From an uncultured Collinsella sp. (GTDB taxonomy: Bacteria > Actinomycetota > Coriobacteriia > Coriobacteriales > Coriobacteriaceae), in the NCBI GenBank assembly GCA_938005465.1, contig CALLNU010000019.1, positions 1 to 64,000 of the forward strand: a stretch of 64,000 nt of DNA. The letters run 5' to 3'. A program made the translations under genes and the position numbers. The notes beneath the pieces were generated by a model. It was not told the DNA's origin, ran no database searches, and saw only the letters and a list, made by a program, of their open reading frames with translations. Positions 61,779 through 64,000 of this stretch are shown here, piece by piece; the first letter of the stretch is position 1, and each line of letters begins with the position of its first letter.

Positions 61779-63449
61779 CTACTCTTTATGGCTGCCACCT
61801 CCCCGCTTGATCAGGAGTGCGACCACGATCAGTGCAGCTCCGGCGACCGCTGCGGCGGCCGCGGCGTACATTGCCATATCGCCAGTCGAGGGCATAAAGC
61901 CTCCGGTGGTAATGCTAGGGGGTGTGCCGGTGGGCGTGTTGATGAGCGACGCCTCCAGGCTGCCCGTCGACCCGTCCGCGCTGTCGGCGCGCAGGGGCGA
62001 CTCGGCCGTGATGGTGAGTTTGGGCTTGGCGGCGGCCACCTGGTCGACGTCCAGGCCCTCGGCCTTGACCGTCACGGAGCGCGTGCCCTCAAAGGCGGTG
62101 TAGCCCTTGGGCGCCTTGAGCTCGCGGACCTCCAGCTTGCCCGAGTCCACGCCCGAGACGGTCACGCGGCCGTCCTCGCCCGTGGTGACGGTGGGCTTGC
62201 CCTCTGCATCCCACGTGCCGTCAGCCGCTAGCGTGCGGCCGCGGTCGTCGGCGATGCTCAGGACCGCCCCGGCAAGCGGCTTGTCGCCGTCGCTGCCGCG
62301 CTTGGTGAGCGCGAGATCCCAGGTGTAGGCGCACGCGTTATCGCTCGGCGTGCGGGTAAAGCCAGCGTCGCCGGACTGGTCGGCAAAGGGAGAGCGCGGG
62401 TAGCGCAGGTAGACCTCGTTGGGGTTGCCCTTCGCGATGCCGTGGTTGCACGCGCTGTTGAGCGGCGCGTTGTACACGGCGACCACGCGGGCGCCCGCGG
62501 TAAAGGCGCCTGCCCCGCCGAGCACGGCGATGAGGTCGCCGGTGCGCACGGTGAAGGTCCTGCCGTCGGCCGCTACCTTGGTGGCGCACTGGGCCGTGAT
62601 GTCGGTCCAGCCCTTCGCGGGCTCGGTGCCGGCGCGACCGTCCTTACCGGCCGAGACGGCGTCAAAGCCGCCGTCCGCGCCCGCCGCCACGTACACGCGC
62701 ATGCTCGCGGCCACCTTGGAGGGGTCGAGCCCCGCGCTCATGGTGTCGACGAACCGCACCGCGTAGGTGTCGTAGGCGGTAAGACCCGCCGGGACCATGG
62801 CAGAGAGGCGCCAGTACAGGTCGTCGGCGACCGTGGCGTCGGCGGCCTTCTGCCATGCGGCGGCGCTGTCCTCCAGCACGTGCTTGGCGACCTTGGGGGT
62901 CGCGGCCTTGGGCTTGACGGTGACGGCGCTGCCGCCCACCAGGGCCATGATCGGCGCGGTGCCGGCTTCGTTCTGGGAAATGGCGGCGTCGTCGGCGACG
63001 ATGAGCCAGTAGCCACAGGACAGCTCGGCCGTCGTGCCCGCGTTAAGGGCCACAGACACGGCGCCAGAGCTCTGGAGGGAACGAGCGAGCTGTGCGCTCA
63101 GCGCGCTCGTAAGGTGGGAATCGGTGTCGAGCCACTCGGCAGCTTCCTGCGCGGTGGTCTGGGAATTGGGCATGCCGGCGCTGTGCAGCACAGGCAGCGC
63201 GGCGTCGCGCACGGCGTCGCTTGCCCAGGCGAGGTCGGTGGCGGTCTTGGCGTCGCTGTCGCCGTCGACGACGTTGGCGCTAAAGATCTGGTAGGCGTCG
63301 TAGCTGCTCGCCACGGTGCCGCTCACCGTAATGGAACCGGTCGAGGTCGGCGCGGCCTGCGCGGAAGCGGGGAACACAACCGCGCAGGTGCCGATCAGGA
63401 GGGCAAGCAGCGCAAACAAGATCGGGAAGGAGCAAACTTTCTTATTCAC
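61779..63449 (-). CDS. SpaA-like pilin/adhesin (MPSTG)
   Basis: A 556-residue cell-wall-anchored protein related to the next pilin: CGYWLIVADDAA corresponds to its YGYWLFV and VAKHVLED to its pilin Lys motif. Cna-B E-box LEVRELKAPKGYTAFEG is present. The C-terminus has MPSTGD, a variant sortase motif, then an Ala-rich membrane helix and RGGGSHKE. GTG 63449 (MNKKVCSFPILFALLALLIG) follows GGGAGGT and overlaps the end of the upstream pilin by 8 bp. Probably a minor or backbone pilin. Confidence 0.9.
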   Translation of the reverse strand: MNKKVCSFPILFALLALLIGTCAVVFPASAQAAPTSTGSITVSGTVASSYDAYQIFSANVVDGDSDAKTATDLAWASDAVRDAALPVLHSAGMPNSQTTAQEAAEWLDTDSHLTSALSAQLARSLQSSGAVSVALNAGTTAELSCGYWLIVADDAAISQNEAGTAPIMALVGGSAVTVKPKAATPKVAKHVLEDSAAAWQKAADATVADDLYWRLSAMVPAGLTAYDTYAVRFVDTMSAGLDPSKVAASMRVYVAAGADGGFDAVSAGKDGRAGTEPAKGWTDITAQCATKVAADGRTFTVRTGDLIAVLGGAGAFTAGARVVAVYNAPLNSACNHGIAKGNPNEVYLRYPRSPFADQSGDAGFTRTPSDNACAYTWDLALTKRGSDGDKPLAGAVLSIADDRGRTLAADGTWDAEGKPTVTTGEDGRVTVSGVDSGKLEVRELKAPKGYTAFEGTRSVTVKAEGLDVDQVAAAKPKLTITAESPLRADSADGSTGSLEASLINTPTGTPPSITTGGFMPSTGDMAMYAAAAAAVAGAALIVVALLIKRGGGSHKE

Positions 63450-64000
63450 GACGGTTACCTCCCTTCGCATTCGCCTTGCGACGAATGTGCATCCAGGCCG
63501 CAGCAGCGCAAAGCACCGCCGCACCGGCAAGGTACGTCAGAGTGACGCCCGACATACCAGAAAGGGGCAAAGAGGTGGAGTAGGTGTTGGTGAAGGTGGG
63601 GGTGGAATTGTCGGTGAGGTCGTAGGTCGTGCCGTTGGTCACTGACTTGCCGTCACGATCCTGAATCTGCTTGTAGGTAGCATTGACGTTAATCTTGCCT
63701 TGAGAGTCGTCAACCGCGTTGACCGTAATCTGATAGACCGACTCGTCGTACTTATAGTGCGCAAACGGCGTGTTCGGCTGCTGTTCGCGGACGTAATAAG
63801 TAAAGGTCTTGCTTGCACCGCGGCCAGTGGAATCAGCCGGAAGTTTGTTGAGTTGATCGAGTTTGTACGCGATCTTGTCGAAGCTCAGGGTCTGGGACTT
63901 GCCGCCGTCGGCAGTGGTGATAATCTCGCCCATGGGGTTGGTCACAACCGTCTTGGCTTCATTGAAGTCCAAGTTATCCGCAAACTCGAGCGTAAACTCC
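63442..64000 (-). CDS. Pilin with streptococcal-type isopeptide domain, LPLSG (5' end outside window)
   Basis: The C-terminal 185 residues of a larger pilin. YVREQQPNTPFAHYKYDESVYQITV and TPTFTNTY fit the Spy0128/FctA-type pilin domain, where a Lys-Asn isopeptide bond forms. The end carries LPLSG, a membrane helix and a short basic tail. Its stop overlaps the next pilin start, so they are co-transcribed. The N-terminus and start codon lie beyond base 64000. Confidence 0.88.
   Translation of the reverse strand, partial: EFTLEFADNLDFNEAKTVVTNPMGEIITTADGGKSQTLSFDKIAYKLDQLNKLPADSTGRGASKTFTYYVREQQPNTPFAHYKYDESVYQITVNAVDDSQGKINVNATYKQIQDRDGKSVTNGTTYDLTDNSTPTFTNTYSTSLPLSGMSGVTLTYLAGAAVLCAAAAWMHIRRKANAKGGNRRE

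Overview
This 64 kb window looks like chromosome from a Coriobacteriia actinobacterium, most like Collinsella. That assignment rests on gene content and style and was not verified by search: GC-rich coding sequence, a type III glutamine synthetase, many sugar PTS/ABC and GntR/LacI genes, a DUF6110-like protein beside a P-type ATPase, SpaA-type pilins with a class C sortase, and a GatCAB amidotransferase. There is no rRNA operon, phage, transposase or CRISPR array. RNA genes are one tRNA-Gln(TTG) and the tmRNA ssrA.

Layout. 0-5 kb: two SIS-domain sugar-phosphate proteins with tandem HutC-type GntR regulators, an unknown protein and a LacI regulator. 5-7.4 kb: murB and a coiled-coil peptidoglycan hydrolase. 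7.6-21.3 kb: carbohydrate block with galE, malQ, glgP, a four-gene sugar ABC transporter (substrate-binding protein, two permeases, ATPase), a TreR-like GntR regulator and an unusual PTS EIICB-HAD phosphatase fusion. Sites of the TTGT-N4-ACAA type lie upstream of several of these and suggest one regulon. 21.4-24 kb: polyprenyl synthase, peptidoglycan-binding protein, tRNA-Gln. 24-32.5 kb: glnA (type III), then metF, a separate MetH-activation protein, a MetH lacking that domain, and a UPF0210 protein. 32.8-39.2 kb: methyltransferase, YhbY, a 999-residue NTPase/SARP-like regulator, nagB and EIIA-Glc. 39.2-42.6 kb: glmM, rpsI-rplM, patatin. 43.3-47.8 kb: ssrA, a small unknown gene, a PIN/DinJ-like toxin-antitoxin pair, and a P1B ATPase with its small partner. 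47.9-52.7 kb: heterodimeric ABC transporter with a divergent AraC regulator. 52.9-56.4 kb: gatCAB. 56.7-64 kb: pilus locus (sortase and three pilins, the last cut by the window edge) interrupted by an AbiE-like two-gene module.

The most unusual content is intergenic. At least five kinds of palindromic element occur: (A) nested hairpins with a conserved ~60-70 nt core inside copy-specific 31-37 bp outer stems (three full copies and a possible derivative); (B) three palindromes at exactly 80 bp period; (C) a 61-62 bp tandem array of hairpins; (D) single long palindromes by glnA, after tRNA-Gln and near the sortase gene; and (E) inverted exact 17-nt copies of the T-arm beyond the terminators of both tRNA-Gln and ssrA. 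Element A is the best candidate for an undescribed system. The known Collinsella-1 RNA motif should be ruled out first.
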